DNA of 64,000 nt from an uncultured Bacilli bacterium. Its GTDB lineage: Bacteria; Bacillota_I; Bacilli_A; RF39; UBA660. The DNA lies in NCBI GenBank assembly GCA_934085825.1, contig CAKOHR010000001.1, positions 248,001-312,000 on the forward strand. The letters are read 5' to 3'. Below, in pieces: positions 16,765 to 25,229 of the stretch. A model generated the notes under the pieces. It made no database searches. It saw nothing but the letters and a program-made list of their open reading frames with translations, and was not told where the DNA came from. Every line of letters starts with the position of its first letter. Position 1 is the stretch's first letter. The translations under genes were made by a program, and so were the position numbers.

Positions 16765-18798
16765 ATGAAAATTGTTAGACAACAAGATGAAAAAGATTGT
16801 GGGGTATGCTGTCTTTTATCAATTATAAGATGTTATAAGGGAAATGTTCCTCTTGAACAAATTAGACTGGATGCTAAAACTAATAATGAAGGAACAACTG
16901 CTCTTAATTTGGTTTTAGCTAGTCAAAAATATGGATTTGATGCTGTTGGTTTAAAACTTTCTAGTCTTCGGGATATTAAATTACCCGCTATTGCACATTT
17001 GAATTTGAAAAAAGGATATAGCCATTATGTTGTAATTGAAAAAATCACTAAAGACAAAATTATAATAATGGATCCGGCGAAAGGAAAGGTGGTAAAGTCT
17101 CTTGGGCAATTTCAAGAAGAATGGAGTGGGGTGATTTTACTTTTTTATCCTAAACAGAAGATAGTAGTTTTAAAAAATGAAGTAACGGTGTTTAAAATAT
17201 TTAAAAAGATTTTTACATCGGAAAAGAAGTTAATTAAAATAATTATATTGGTTAGTTTTTTACTTACTGTATTTACAATAGCTATTGGTTATTATTTTCA
17301 AATGTTTAATTCTCTTTATACAAATAAGTATCCTATAAAATATTTGAAAATTTTAGTTCTTATTTTTGCGGCATTTATTGGTTTTAAATTGTTTCTAACT
17401 TACTATCGTAGTTATTTAGAAAATCATCTTAATAAAAATATTGATTGTTTAATTACTTCAGACTTTTTAAGTCATTTGTTTAATCTTCCTTTAAAGGTTA
17501 TTACCACAAGAAAATCTGGAGAAATACTCTCAAGAGTAAATGAACTTACAAGTATAAAAGGCTTAATTACGGAGGTCTTTGTTACTTATACTTTAGACTT
17601 TTTATTGGCGATAATAACAGTGTTTCTATTAATTTGTATTAGCAGTAAATTATTTTTGATACTTTTTCTAACAACTTGCTTTTACTTGTTTATAGGACTT
17701 TTTACTAAAAAAAGTGTTTTTGAAAAAGCTTATCAAAATATATCGTATGAATCAGAATTTAATAATTTGGTTTTAGAAAATATAAAAATGATAAATAGTA
17801 TAAAAAATTTAGATGCTTTGGATGGTGTTTTAAAAAAAATAGAAATTGGATTAACTCAGTATTTATATAATAGTTATAAAATTAATATTTTATTAAATAA
17901 AGTAAACATATGCAAAGTTGGTTGTTATGAAATAGGCTTTTTTCTTATTAATACTTTTGGTTTTTACTTTGTATACAACGGCACAATTAGTTTGATTGAT
18001 TTAATTACTTTTAATACACTTTTAGGTTTGTATTTCGAACCTTTAAAAAATATTATTGATTCTATACCTAAATATAGTTTTATGAAAGCTAGTATTACTA
18101 AAATTAATGATTTTTTAAGTGTTAAAACAGAAAATAAGGGTAATTATATCTCAACCGGTGGTTATGATATTTTTATTAAAAATTTAAATTATTCTTATAA
18201 TAAGTATCAAAATGTTTTGAAAAATTTAAATCTTACCATTGAAGAAGGAAAGTTTGTTCTTTTGCAGGGAACATCAGGGGCTGGTAAATCTACTTTGTGT
18301 AATATATTAAATAAGTATATTGATGATTATGAAGGTGATATAATTTTGGGTAAGTTAAATTATAAAGATATAAACATTAAAACTGTTCGAGATAATATTG
18401 TATATGTTAATCAAAACGAAGGAATATTTACTGGGTCTATTAAAGAAAATATTATTTTTGGTGGCGAAAAAAGTGATTTAGAGTTAAATAAAATTTGTGA
18501 TATTTGTAAAGTCAGTGATATTGTTAATAAAAAGCCTTTTAGATTTGAAAGCGTTATTGGGAGTGATGAAGCTAATATTTCTGGCGGAGAAAAACAAAGA
18601 ATTATTTTGGCTCGTGCATGTTTGAAAGATTTCAATATATTAATTCTTGATGAAGCTTTGAGTGAAGTTGATATGAATTTGGAATTAGAAATTTTGAAAA
18701 ATATTAGAAAAGTATATAAAGATAAGACAATTATTTATATTTCCCATAAAAAATATCCAAATATATTTGATGAAGTTATTAATATGGAGGCTGTATGA
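16765..18798 (+). CDS. Bacteriocin ABC exporter with C39 leader peptidase
   Basis: Cuts double-glycine leaders and exports the mature peptides. The protein has 677 residues. Residues 1-130 are the C39 peptidase with catalytic C12 (DEKDCGVCC), H87 (GYSHYV) and D103 (IIIMDP). A six-helix membrane domain spans roughly 150-430. The ATPase domain has Walker A GTSGAGKST (~502), signature SGGEKQR (~605) and Walker B ILILDEAL. ATG 16765 follows AAGGGAGA. The stop overlaps the next gene by ATGA, and two double-glycine precursors follow, so its substrates are very likely those peptides. Confidence 0.93.
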   Translation: MKIVRQQDEKDCGVCCLLSIIRCYKGNVPLEQIRLDAKTNNEGTTALNLVLASQKYGFDAVGLKLSSLRDIKLPAIAHLNLKKGYSHYVVIEKITKDKIIIMDPAKGKVVKSLGQFQEEWSGVILLFYPKQKIVVLKNEVTVFKIFKKIFTSEKKLIKIIILVSFLLTVFTIAIGYYFQMFNSLYTNKYPIKYLKILVLIFAAFIGFKLFLTYYRSYLENHLNKNIDCLITSDFLSHLFNLPLKVITTRKSGEILSRVNELTSIKGLITEVFVTYTLDFLLAIITVFLLICISSKLFLILFLTTCFYLFIGLFTKKSVFEKAYQNISYESEFNNLVLENIKMINSIKNLDALDGVLKKIEIGLTQYLYNSYKINILLNKVNICKVGCYEIGFFLINTFGFYFVYNGTISLIDLITFNTLLGLYFEPLKNIIDSIPKYSFMKASITKINDFLSVKTENKGNYISTGGYDIFIKNLNYSYNKYQNVLKNLNLTIEEGKFVLLQGTSGAGKSTLCNILNKYIDDYEGDIILGKLNYKDINIKTVRDNIVYVNQNEGIFTGSIKENIIFGGEKSDLELNKICDICKVSDIVNKKPFRFESVIGSDEANISGGEKQRIILARACLKDFNILILDEALSEVDMNLELEILKNIRKVYKDKTIIYISHKKYPNIFDEVINMEAV

Positions 18799-19196
18799 AC
18801 TATTTAGATTTAATTAATATTAAATATTCTTTAAAAAAAGGGTTATTTGTTTTGACTTTTTTGTTTCTATTTGGCTTGGTTTACATATTGAATTTAAATA
18901 TGTATGAAAGTTTTACTACTTATGGTTATGTGCAAGATAATTTAATAAATATTAAAATACCAATAGAAATCCCTGATATAATAAATGAACTTGAATATGT
19001 AAAGATAGGTAGTAAAGAGTATAGTGCCCAATTAGAAAGCTTAGATGAAGTAATGCTTGATAAAGAAGATATTGTTAATTATCAAATGGTAAAACTGAAA
19101 ATAGATGAGAGATTAAATGATAATGAAGTATTTAGATTAGATATTTTTTATAATGAAGAAAAAGTATATAGAAAACTAAAAAATATATTATTTTAG
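18795..19196 (+). CDS. Membrane accessory protein of the bacteriocin exporter
   Basis: The protein has 133 residues. One hydrophobic segment at about 16-35 (GLFVLTFLFLFGLVYIL) is followed by an extracytoplasmic part of ~95 residues with beta-strand character. It is placed where class II bacteriocin operons encode the HlyD-like accessory (LcnD/MesE) protein, but is far shorter and lacks the coiled-coil and lipoyl arms. It could be a minimal accessory protein or the immunity protein; the sequence does not decide. It is translationally coupled to the exporter and ends 9 bp before the first precursor gene. Confidence 0.6.
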   Translation: MNYLDLINIKYSLKKGLFVLTFLFLFGLVYILNLNMYESFTTYGYVQDNLINIKIPIEIPDIINELEYVKIGSKEYSAQLESLDEVMLDKEDIVNYQMVKLKIDERLNDNEVFRLDIFYNEEKVYRKLKNILF

Positions 19197-19205
19197 GAGG
19201 TATTT

Positions 19206-19340
19206 ATGGAAATTTTAAGTAGTGAAAGTTTAGACAAAATAAATGGTGGTGGAAAGCACCTTTGGTTTATTATTGGTGGGGTGGCTGCCTTTCTTGCGGG
19301 GTTACTTAGTGGATTTGTGAACCCTACGAAATGTAATTAA
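19206..19340 (+). CDS. Double-glycine bacteriocin precursor 1
   Basis: A 44-residue peptide preceded by AGGAGG. The leader LSSESLDKINGG fits the class II double-glycine consensus (hydrophobic residues at -12, -7 and -4, with GG at -2/-1). The mature part of ~29 residues is strongly hydrophobic, with GLLSG (a GxxxG motif) in its middle and KCN at the end. Position, leader type and neighbours identify it as an exported bacteriocin peptide. Cleavage could fall after either Gly pair, as there are three Gly in a row (14-16). Confidence 0.85.
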   Translation: MEILSSESLDKINGGGKHLWFIIGGVAAFLAGLLSGFVNPTKCN

Positions 19341-19349
19341 GGAGGAATT

Positions 19350-19505
19350 ATGATATTAGAAACTTATGAACTTGCTAGTATAAATGGAGGAAGTGCAACT
19401 CTTTTTAATGCATTTGCTAGAATTCTTAAAACTGTTTATGATATTGGATACCAAGTTGGGTCAACTATTAAAAGACTTTTCAATGGTAAGCTATGCAAAA
19501 TTTAA
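19350..19505 (+). CDS. Double-glycine bacteriocin precursor 2
   Basis: A 51-residue peptide with start ATG 19350 after GGAGG. The leader MILETYELASINGG ends in GG at 13-14. The mature part of 37 residues is amphipathic and cationic at its end (KRLFNGKLCK), and carries GYQVG, a GxxxG motif. Peptides 1 and 2 lie 9 bp apart, each with its own binding site and each with GxxxG. That is the signature of class IIb two-peptide bacteriocins, in which the two helices pack through these motifs. Confidence 0.85.
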   Translation: MILETYELASINGGSATLFNAFARILKTVYDIGYQVGSTIKRLFNGKLCKI

Positions 19506-19523
19506 AAAGGCGGAAGCCTTTTT
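19504..19523 (+). terminator. Terminator of the bacteriocin operon
   Basis: Stem AAAAAGGC / GCCTTTTT with tetraloop GGAA, overlapping the stop codon of precursor 2. Confidence 0.85.
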
Positions 19524-19566
19524 GGTACAGAAATTAATAAAAAAAGTAAAAAAATGAAGAAAATTG

Positions 19567-19595
19567 TTGATAATGCCTTAAGCTGATGTTATAAT
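19567..19595 (+). promoter_or_regulatory. Promoter of rpsU
   Basis: TTGATA (19567-19572), a 17-bp spacer and a perfect TATAAT (19590-19595). Confidence 0.75.
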
Positions 19596-19626
19596 AAATA
19601 ATGAAACAAGAAGGGAGGGAATGAAT

Positions 19627-19812
19627 TTGACAAAAGTTGTTGTGCAAAACGGAAATGTTGATTTAGCATTGAAAAAGTTTAAAGCAAAAGTTGCAAGAAG
19701 TGGAGTCCCTTCTGAAATTAAGAAAAGAAAACACTATGAAAAACCGGGCGTAAGAAGAAGAAATGAAATTAAAGAAGGAATTAAAAACTCTCATAAAAGA
19801 AATCGAGGCTAA
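19627..19812 (+). CDS. rpsU: Ribosomal protein bS21
   Basis: A small, very basic 30S protein (61 residues) with the family pattern VVVQNGNVDLALKKFKAKV, a Ser-Gly turn, then KKRKHYEKPGVRRR. I prefer TTG 19627: GGGAGGG (19613-19619) is 7-8 bp before it, but only 1-2 bp before the ATG at 19621. A gene with the remains of yqeY follows 2 bp later, which is the usual Bacilli pairing rpsU-yqeY. Confidence 0.88.
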   Translation: MTKVVVQNGNVDLALKKFKAKVARSGVPSEIKKRKHYEKPGVRRRNEIKEGIKNSHKRNRG

Positions 19813-19814
19813 TT

Positions 19815-20261
19815 ATGTACGAAAAAATTAATGAAGATTTGAAAAATGCAATGAAGAGTAAAGATACTTTTAAACTTTCAGTACTTAGAATGTTAAAAAG
19901 TGCCTTGCAACTTGAACAAATTGCCAAGAAACATGATCTTGATGATAATGAAATTGCTGCAGTTTTAAAAAAATAAGTTAAAGTTAGGAAAGATTCTTTG
20001 GAAGAATATAAGAAATATGGTAAGGCTGATTTAGTTGAATCTCTTGAAAAAGAAATAGCAGTTTTATCTGTTTATTTACCTGAAGAATTAAGTAAAGAGA
20101 AAATTGAAAAGATTGTTTCATCTGCTATTGATGAAATTAAACCTACAAGTATGAAGGATATGGGCGTTGTAATGAAAAAAGTTAATGAACTTCTAATAGG
20201 TAAAAATGCTGATATGTCTTTAGTTAGTAAACTTGTTAAAGAAAAAATTATGTCAAATTAA
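19815..20261 (+). pseudogene. yqeY: YqeY/GatB-like protein with internal stop
   Basis: The frame from ATG 19815 encodes a standard YqeY protein (MYEKINEDLKNAMKSKD...VLRMLKSALQ...) of 148 codons, interrupted by TAA at 19974-19976. Coding continues without any shift (VRKDSLEEYKKYGKADL...). Relatives normally have Gln (CAA) at this place, so a single C-to-T change explains the stop. The C-terminal GatB/YqeY helical domain (MKDMGVVMKKVNELL) is intact. Either the gene is inactive, or the base is an error; YqeY is usually dispensable. Confidence 0.85.
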
Positions 20262-20296
20262 AAATAATCATACGGAATAATTCGTATGATTATTTT
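20261..20296. terminator. Bidirectional terminator between yqeY and the gerA-type operon
   Basis: A 14-bp perfect stem, AAAATAATCATACG / CGTATGATTATTTT with an 8-nt loop, with A runs on the left and T runs on the right. It works for both convergent transcripts; the minus-strand gene's stop lies in it. Confidence 0.85.
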
Positions 20297-21308
20297 TTGA
20301 ATTTTTATTAGTTAATTTTTTTAAACTAAATAATATAATAATTATTAATAGAAAACATCCACATATGTATGGGAATAATTTATATAAAATTATAGTATTA
20401 TAAAAATTATTTGAAAAATAGGTGTTAACTATGTAAAGGAGAGAAAAGGATATACTAAAAGGAATAATATTGCTTTTTATACATAGAGTATCTTTCATTT
20501 TGGTTATAAATAATGTTAATGATATAAATAGGTCAAAGAACCAAATTATGCAAATAAAATTTTCTATGTTTTCTATAAATTTAAAAAAACTTATTCTTCT
20601 TAAGATGGTATATTCTGGGTAGCTATAGACATTAATCATTTCTCCGAGTATTAGTGTTATAGTAAATACAACAACTATATTAGTAAGAGAAGAAAGTAAA
20701 TAATATTTTAAACTAGATTTGAATTTTAATTTTTCATTTAAAAGAACTAGTATTGGACACGTAGATATTACCGCATATATTATTGAGGCCTTAAAAATCG
20801 AGTTTGTTTTTACTGTTAGAATAGGTAATAAATTGTCGTAATGAAATTCGTTTGTTAAAAGAAGGGTTTTAATTACTACGATAGTTAAGCTTATAAAGAT
20901 TAAAATAAAGCCAACGTTATAAATGCCTTTCATTTTTTTAGAACTTAGGAAGCATGCTAATAAAATAAATGGTAATCCAGATATTAGTGAAGGTGTAGAT
21001 GGTAAGAAGTAAGAATATAGAAATACTGATAAAAATACAAATAGGAGGAGTAAATTAAATAAAATATATATAAAATAAATTAATTTTATTATAATGTTTA
21101 AAAATGTATTTTTCTTTAAATATTCTTTTAAAGGAATATCATTTGAAACTTTATTAATTATGTATAAAATTATAATGCCTAATAAAGTACCAAGACAAAA
21201 TGCTATCCATGCATCTGTGTTACTTAATTCACAAATTCTGGCAAAACCTCCCCCTAAAAATGGAAAATGGACTAAAAAATAAATTAATAGATTAGAATTT
21301 TTTTTCAT
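20268..21308 (-). CDS. gerAB: Spore germination permease (GerAB family)
   Basis: A 346-residue polytopic membrane protein with about ten hydrophobic segments, of the APC-type GerAB/GerKB family. In endospores this subunit sits in the inner membrane and binds the germinant. Characteristic segments are LVHFPFLGGG near the N terminus and the central GEMINVYSYPEYTILRRI. It is the last gene of a three-gene operon that overlaps the previous gene by 4 bp. The order here is AA-AC-AB, whereas B. subtilis gerA has AA-AB-AC. Confidence 0.85.
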   Translation of the reverse strand: MKKNSNLLIYFLVHFPFLGGGFARICELSNTDAWIAFCLGTLLGIIILYIINKVSNDIPLKEYLKKNTFLNIIIKLIYFIYILFNLLLLFVFLSVFLYSYFLPSTPSLISGLPFILLACFLSSKKMKGIYNVGFILIFISLTIVVIKTLLLTNEFHYDNLLPILTVKTNSIFKASIIYAVISTCPILVLLNEKLKFKSSLKYYLLSSLTNIVVVFTITLILGEMINVYSYPEYTILRRISFFKFIENIENFICIIWFFDLFISLTLFITKMKDTLCIKSNIIPFSISFSLLYIVNTYFSNNFYNTIILYKLFPYICGCFLLIIIILFSLKKLTNKNSKNNHTNYSV

Positions 21309-22381
21309 GATGCTTTTTTCACCTCATATATCAGTCCTTTTTTGTTTATGTAAAAATTAATATTTGATTTTATATTTAGTTTTTGCCAATATTCTTTTTC
21401 TTCATTTCTCGTTTTTTGATAGTATTTTTTTGTTATCCCTAGCAGATCAGTGTTGTTTTCTTGTAAAATTTTTATAAATTCTTCAAGTTTATTATTTAAA
21501 AGATCAGTAAAATCATCATCTAATCTTTTTAAATTATCATTATTTCTAATGTCAAAGTCTGGATCATTGTCTAATATTCTTGCCATTATATTACCTTTAA
21601 CGTTAATTGTTCCTTTTTCTATTGAAGCATCTAGCTTACCATTATTGATTGCTACAGTAAAACTTAAATCATCGTATTTTTTTGTATATGTTGGTCTGTC
21701 AAATTCATTTCTTAAAAGATTATATAATTTGACGTATTCATTATCTAATGTATTTTTATAATCATAATCATTAAAGATAACCATACCATTTATAATAAAT
21801 TCATCTTCATTTAATGTGATATTTGAAAAACACGTATCTATTCCAAATGTAGTTACTTCTTCTACAACTTCATCAAATTTTTTTAACACATTGGTATTTG
21901 AAGAATAACTTACATTTTCTAAGAGTGTTGTAATTGCAGTACTAGCTACAGGGCTTTCATCGGTTGTATTATTAAGTAAAATATCTGGTTTAGTCTCCAT
22001 GACTGATATAACATAAAAATTTTCTCGGAAATAAGTATTTCTTAAAAATAAATCAATTATGTTTTCAAATTTATTCTTAACAATTGTATCACTAATAACC
22101 ATTAATTTAATGTGATTAAATAAAGGTTGCTTTGATAATTTGTCTGCAGCACTTTCAATTGCTTTAGTAAGAGTTTCTCCAGATCCAGTTTTTGTATATG
22201 AAGTAATTTTTGCAGAATCTTTATCTATTTGATCATTTAAAATTTCTAGAGTTATAACATATTTATCATTTTCATAATCTATTCCGATGGCACTTACTAT
22301 TGCTAAATCATTTATTTCTTTATAATCGTAACAACCAGTACATGTAAATAATAAAATAATTAAAATTAATATTTTTTTCAT
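21305..22381 (-). CDS. gerAC: Germinant receptor lipoprotein (GerAC family)
   Basis: The protein has 358 residues. The lipoprotein signal ends in TCTGC, giving lipidated Cys17. It is followed by the family hallmark YKEINDLAIVSAIGID and several beta/alpha Ger(x)C blocks, for example FNHIKLMVISD. It would be attached to the outer face of the spore inner membrane as part of the germinant receptor. It overlaps both neighbours by 4 bp (ATGA), showing tight translational coupling. Confidence 0.88.
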   Translation of the reverse strand: MKKILILIILLFTCTGCYDYKEINDLAIVSAIGIDYENDKYVITLEILNDQIDKDSAKITSYTKTGSGETLTKAIESAADKLSKQPLFNHIKLMVISDTIVKNKFENIIDLFLRNTYFRENFYVISVMETKPDILLNNTTDESPVASTAITTLLENVSYSSNTNVLKKFDEVVEEVTTFGIDTCFSNITLNEDEFIINGMVIFNDYDYKNTLDNEYVKLYNLLRNEFDRPTYTKKYDDLSFTVAINNGKLDASIEKGTINVKGNIMARILDNDPDFDIRNNDNLKRLDDDFTDLLNNKLEEFIKILQENNTDLLGITKKYYQKTRNEEKEYWQKLNIKSNINFYINKKGLIYEVKKAS

Positions 22382-23802
22382 AGGTCCTCCGTTTGTTTAA
22401 TTATGTTTGTGTGAGTAAATAAAGTACTTCGGCGAGTATCTTTCTTTAATGCTTGTTTTAAAACTGTATTGTTAAAATATTCTTTGTTGAAAGGTGATAT
22501 CGGAGCAAAATAAGGTTTATTAAATGATTTTGTACTGGTTGTATAAATTAGAAAGTAAAAAATACCTAGTGTTATACCATATAAGCCAAATAAACCTGCT
22601 AAAAATATGAAAATACCTCTGAAAAATCTTAAAGCATTATTTATTTCAATGGTTGTAAACGTTAAACTGGATATAAAAGTTATGGCAATTACAATAATAG
22701 TAATAGGGGAAGCAATTCCTGCGGAAACTGAGGCTTCACCAAGAACTATGGCTCCTAGTATGGATATTGCTGATCCATAGTTGGAAGGAAATCTTAAATC
22801 ACTTTCTCTTAAAATTTCACAAACGAAAAGCATAATTAAAGTTTCAATTATTGTGGGAAAAGGAACTCCACTTCGCTGAATGGCAAAGTTTAGAAGAAGG
22901 CTTGTAGGAATAGTTTCTTGATTATAGTTCATGACGGCAATGTAGATTGCTGGGGCCATCATGGAAATAAGAAAAGCACTTATTCTCAAAAATTTTATAA
23001 AATTAACATTTTTGCTTTTGTTATAATTATCAATTACAGGATTTACAAAATCAATAAAAAACGCGGGAACAATTAAAACACTTGGAGTAGTATCTACAAC
23101 AATGGCTATTTTTCCTTCTAATAGAGATGTTGCTACTATATCTGGTCTTTCGGTTTGCATAAAGCTTGGGTAAACACTATCATTTTCATCTTCTAGTAAA
23201 AAGCCAATGGATGATGAATCTACGATACCATCAATGTCTATGGTATCTAGTTTTTGTAAAATATTATCCACGATTTTTTTGTCAGCAATATCATCAAAAT
23301 ACATGACACTTATATTAGTTAAAGTTTTTCTACCAATTGTTCTGGTTTCTGTTTTTAAAGTACTAGATTTTATTCTTCTTTTAATTAGACCAATATTTAT
23401 TTGAATATTTTCAGTAAAAGCATCTTTGGGGCCATTTATAGATGATTCAACTTGACTACTTGATACAGCTCTGTTAATGTCTGCTCTTGTTTCAATAGCT
23501 AGTATTTTATTGTCGATTATAATAAGACTGAATCCATTTGTTAAATAAAATTCACATTTATCAATGTTTGTAATTTCTAATGTGTTCGGAGCCGCAATAT
23601 ATGATGCTATATTTCCTCTAGATATGTTATCTTTTTCTAAAATTAAATTTTTAAGGATATAATCATTTACTTTATCACTACTGGAAACCGTTTCTAAATA
23701 TACTATATATATTTTTTTAAATAAACTTAGACTAAGGCTTTTAATTACTAAATCTGGATTTTTGCTGAATTCAGTTTGAAGCCTATTTATTATTTTATTC
23801 AT
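22378..23802 (-). CDS. gerAA: Germinant receptor subunit A (GerAA family)
   Basis: The protein has 474 residues. A large soluble N-terminal half contains IETRADINRAVSSSQVESSI and GPKDAFTENIQINIGLIKRR, the strongest family signature. About five membrane segments follow from residue ~280 (AIYIAVMNYNQE, RSGVPFPTIIETLIM). I chose ATG 23802, preceded by GGTGAT; an ATG four codons earlier lies in that binding site. It is the first gene of the operon, divergent from rlmD. Its presence argues for a spore-forming ancestor or host. Confidence 0.9.
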   Translation of the reverse strand: MNKIINRLQTEFSKNPDLVIKSLSLSLFKKIYIVYLETVSSSDKVNDYILKNLILEKDNISRGNIASYIAAPNTLEITNIDKCEFYLTNGFSLIIIDNKILAIETRADINRAVSSSQVESSINGPKDAFTENIQINIGLIKRRIKSSTLKTETRTIGRKTLTNISVMYFDDIADKKIVDNILQKLDTIDIDGIVDSSSIGFLLEDENDSVYPSFMQTERPDIVATSLLEGKIAIVVDTTPSVLIVPAFFIDFVNPVIDNYNKSKNVNFIKFLRISAFLISMMAPAIYIAVMNYNQETIPTSLLLNFAIQRSGVPFPTIIETLIMLFVCEILRESDLRFPSNYGSAISILGAIVLGEASVSAGIASPITIIVIAITFISSLTFTTIEINNALRFFRGIFIFLAGLFGLYGITLGIFYFLIYTTSTKSFNKPYFAPISPFNKEYFNNTVLKQALKKDTRRSTLFTHTNIIKQTEDL

Positions 23803-23868
23803 ACAAATCACCATTTATAATATTTACCAAATACTGGTATTTATGCTAAAATGTTGTTAGTGATGTTT

Positions 23869-25056
23869 ATGAAAGTGGAAATTTTAAGATTTGATGATTT
23901 TGGAAGAGGTATTTGTTATGTAGGTGATAAGATTACTTTTGTGCCTTTTAGTGTACCTGGGGATATTTTAGAAATTGAAATTATAAATTCAAAGAAAAAT
24001 TATAATGAAGGGAAAATATTAAATATAATAAGTTTATCAAAAGATAGAGTGCAATCACCATGTCCTTATTTTGGTGTATGTGGAGGATGTACATATCAAA
24101 TGCTATCTTATGATAGATCTATTTTAGAAAAACAAAATAATGTCATCAATTATTTTAAAAAGAACAATATATTAATCCAACCTAATTTAGTTGAAAATGA
24201 TAACCCTTATGGTTATAGGAATAAGATAACTTTGAAAATAGTTAATAAAAAGATTGGATATTTTAAGAATAATAGTCATGATATTGTAGAAGTGGATAAA
24301 TGCATGCTTGTAAATAATAAAATGAATGAAGTTATTAAAATGCTAAAAACTTTAAATATTATAAATGGGGAAGTTGTTATAAGGTGTAATTATAAAAATG
24401 AAATTCTTTTAGTAATTAATACAAATGATGAGATAGATATATCTGAAATTAAATATATAGAAAATTTAAAAGGTATTGTTTTAAATAATAAAACTATTTA
24501 TAAGAATAATTATTTAGTAGAAGAAGTAAATGACATTTGCTACAACGTAACATATGATGCTTTCTTTCAAGTAAATAGAACTGTTTGTGGAAAAATGTTT
24601 AAATTGGTTGAGGATTTTGCAGATAAAAATGATATAGTATTAGACTTATATTCAGGTGTTGGAACATTGGGTTTAAGTGCAGCAAAGAAAGCTCTAGAAG
24701 TTGTAGGTGTTGAAATAAATAAAAATGCCGTAGATAATGCAAATTCAAATGCTGTGTTAAATAATTTAATGAATGCTAAGTTTATTTATAGTGATGCTGG
24801 TAATGTTAAAAATTTAGATATAAACTTTAATAAATTAATTGTGGATCCCCCAAGAGCTGGACTTAGTAGAAATACTATAGAGTTTATAAATGAAAAATTA
24901 CCACAAGAAATAATGTATATTTCATGTGACTATCATACGCAAGTAAGAGATTTAAAATTACTTGATAATTATGAGATAATAGATGCATATGTTTGTGATT
25001 TATTTTCTTATACTTATCATGTTGAATGTATTGTTAGATTAAAATTAAAGGAGTAA
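23869..25056 (+). CDS. rlmD: 23S rRNA (uracil-5-)-methyltransferase, RlmD/TrmA family
   Basis: A SAM-dependent m5U methyltransferase. The protein has 395 residues. The TRAM-like N-terminal domain (residues 1-55) is followed by the iron-sulfur motif CPYFGVCGGCTYQ, and the SAM motif LDLYSGVGTLGL. DPPRAGL and the catalytic Cys in YISCDYHTQVRDL follow. I use ATG 23869 in the context GTGATGTTTATG, the same context as the mnmA start at 43005; two further in-frame ATG codons lie upstream. The exact target U (747 or 1939 in E. coli numbering) is not decided by sequence. Confidence 0.9.
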   Translation: MKVEILRFDDFGRGICYVGDKITFVPFSVPGDILEIEIINSKKNYNEGKILNIISLSKDRVQSPCPYFGVCGGCTYQMLSYDRSILEKQNNVINYFKKNNILIQPNLVENDNPYGYRNKITLKIVNKKIGYFKNNSHDIVEVDKCMLVNNKMNEVIKMLKTLNIINGEVVIRCNYKNEILLVINTNDEIDISEIKYIENLKGIVLNNKTIYKNNYLVEEVNDICYNVTYDAFFQVNRTVCGKMFKLVEDFADKNDIVLDLYSGVGTLGLSAAKKALEVVGVEINKNAVDNANSNAVLNNLMNAKFIYSDAGNVKNLDINFNKLIVDPPRAGLSRNTIEFINEKLPQEIMYISCDYHTQVRDLKLLDNYEIIDAYVCDLFSYTYHVECIVRLKLKE

Positions 25057-25068
25057 TTATTAGTTTTG

Positions 25069-25102
25069 AACACTTATTTTAAAAAAATAAGTTGTTTTTT
25101 TT
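25069..25102 (+). terminator. Terminator of rlmD
   Basis: Stem AACACTTATTT / AAATAAGTTGTT with a one-base bulge, then eight T. Confidence 0.75.
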
Positions 25103-25229
25103 ATATGCTCGACAAAAAACAACAAATATCGCATTTAAAATGTGCTTTAATATACATTTGAAGGAGGAGGAGTATGATAAATTAATATTTATAAAAGAAT
25201 GGTTGAGGGGAAAGAAAGATGAGGTTATT

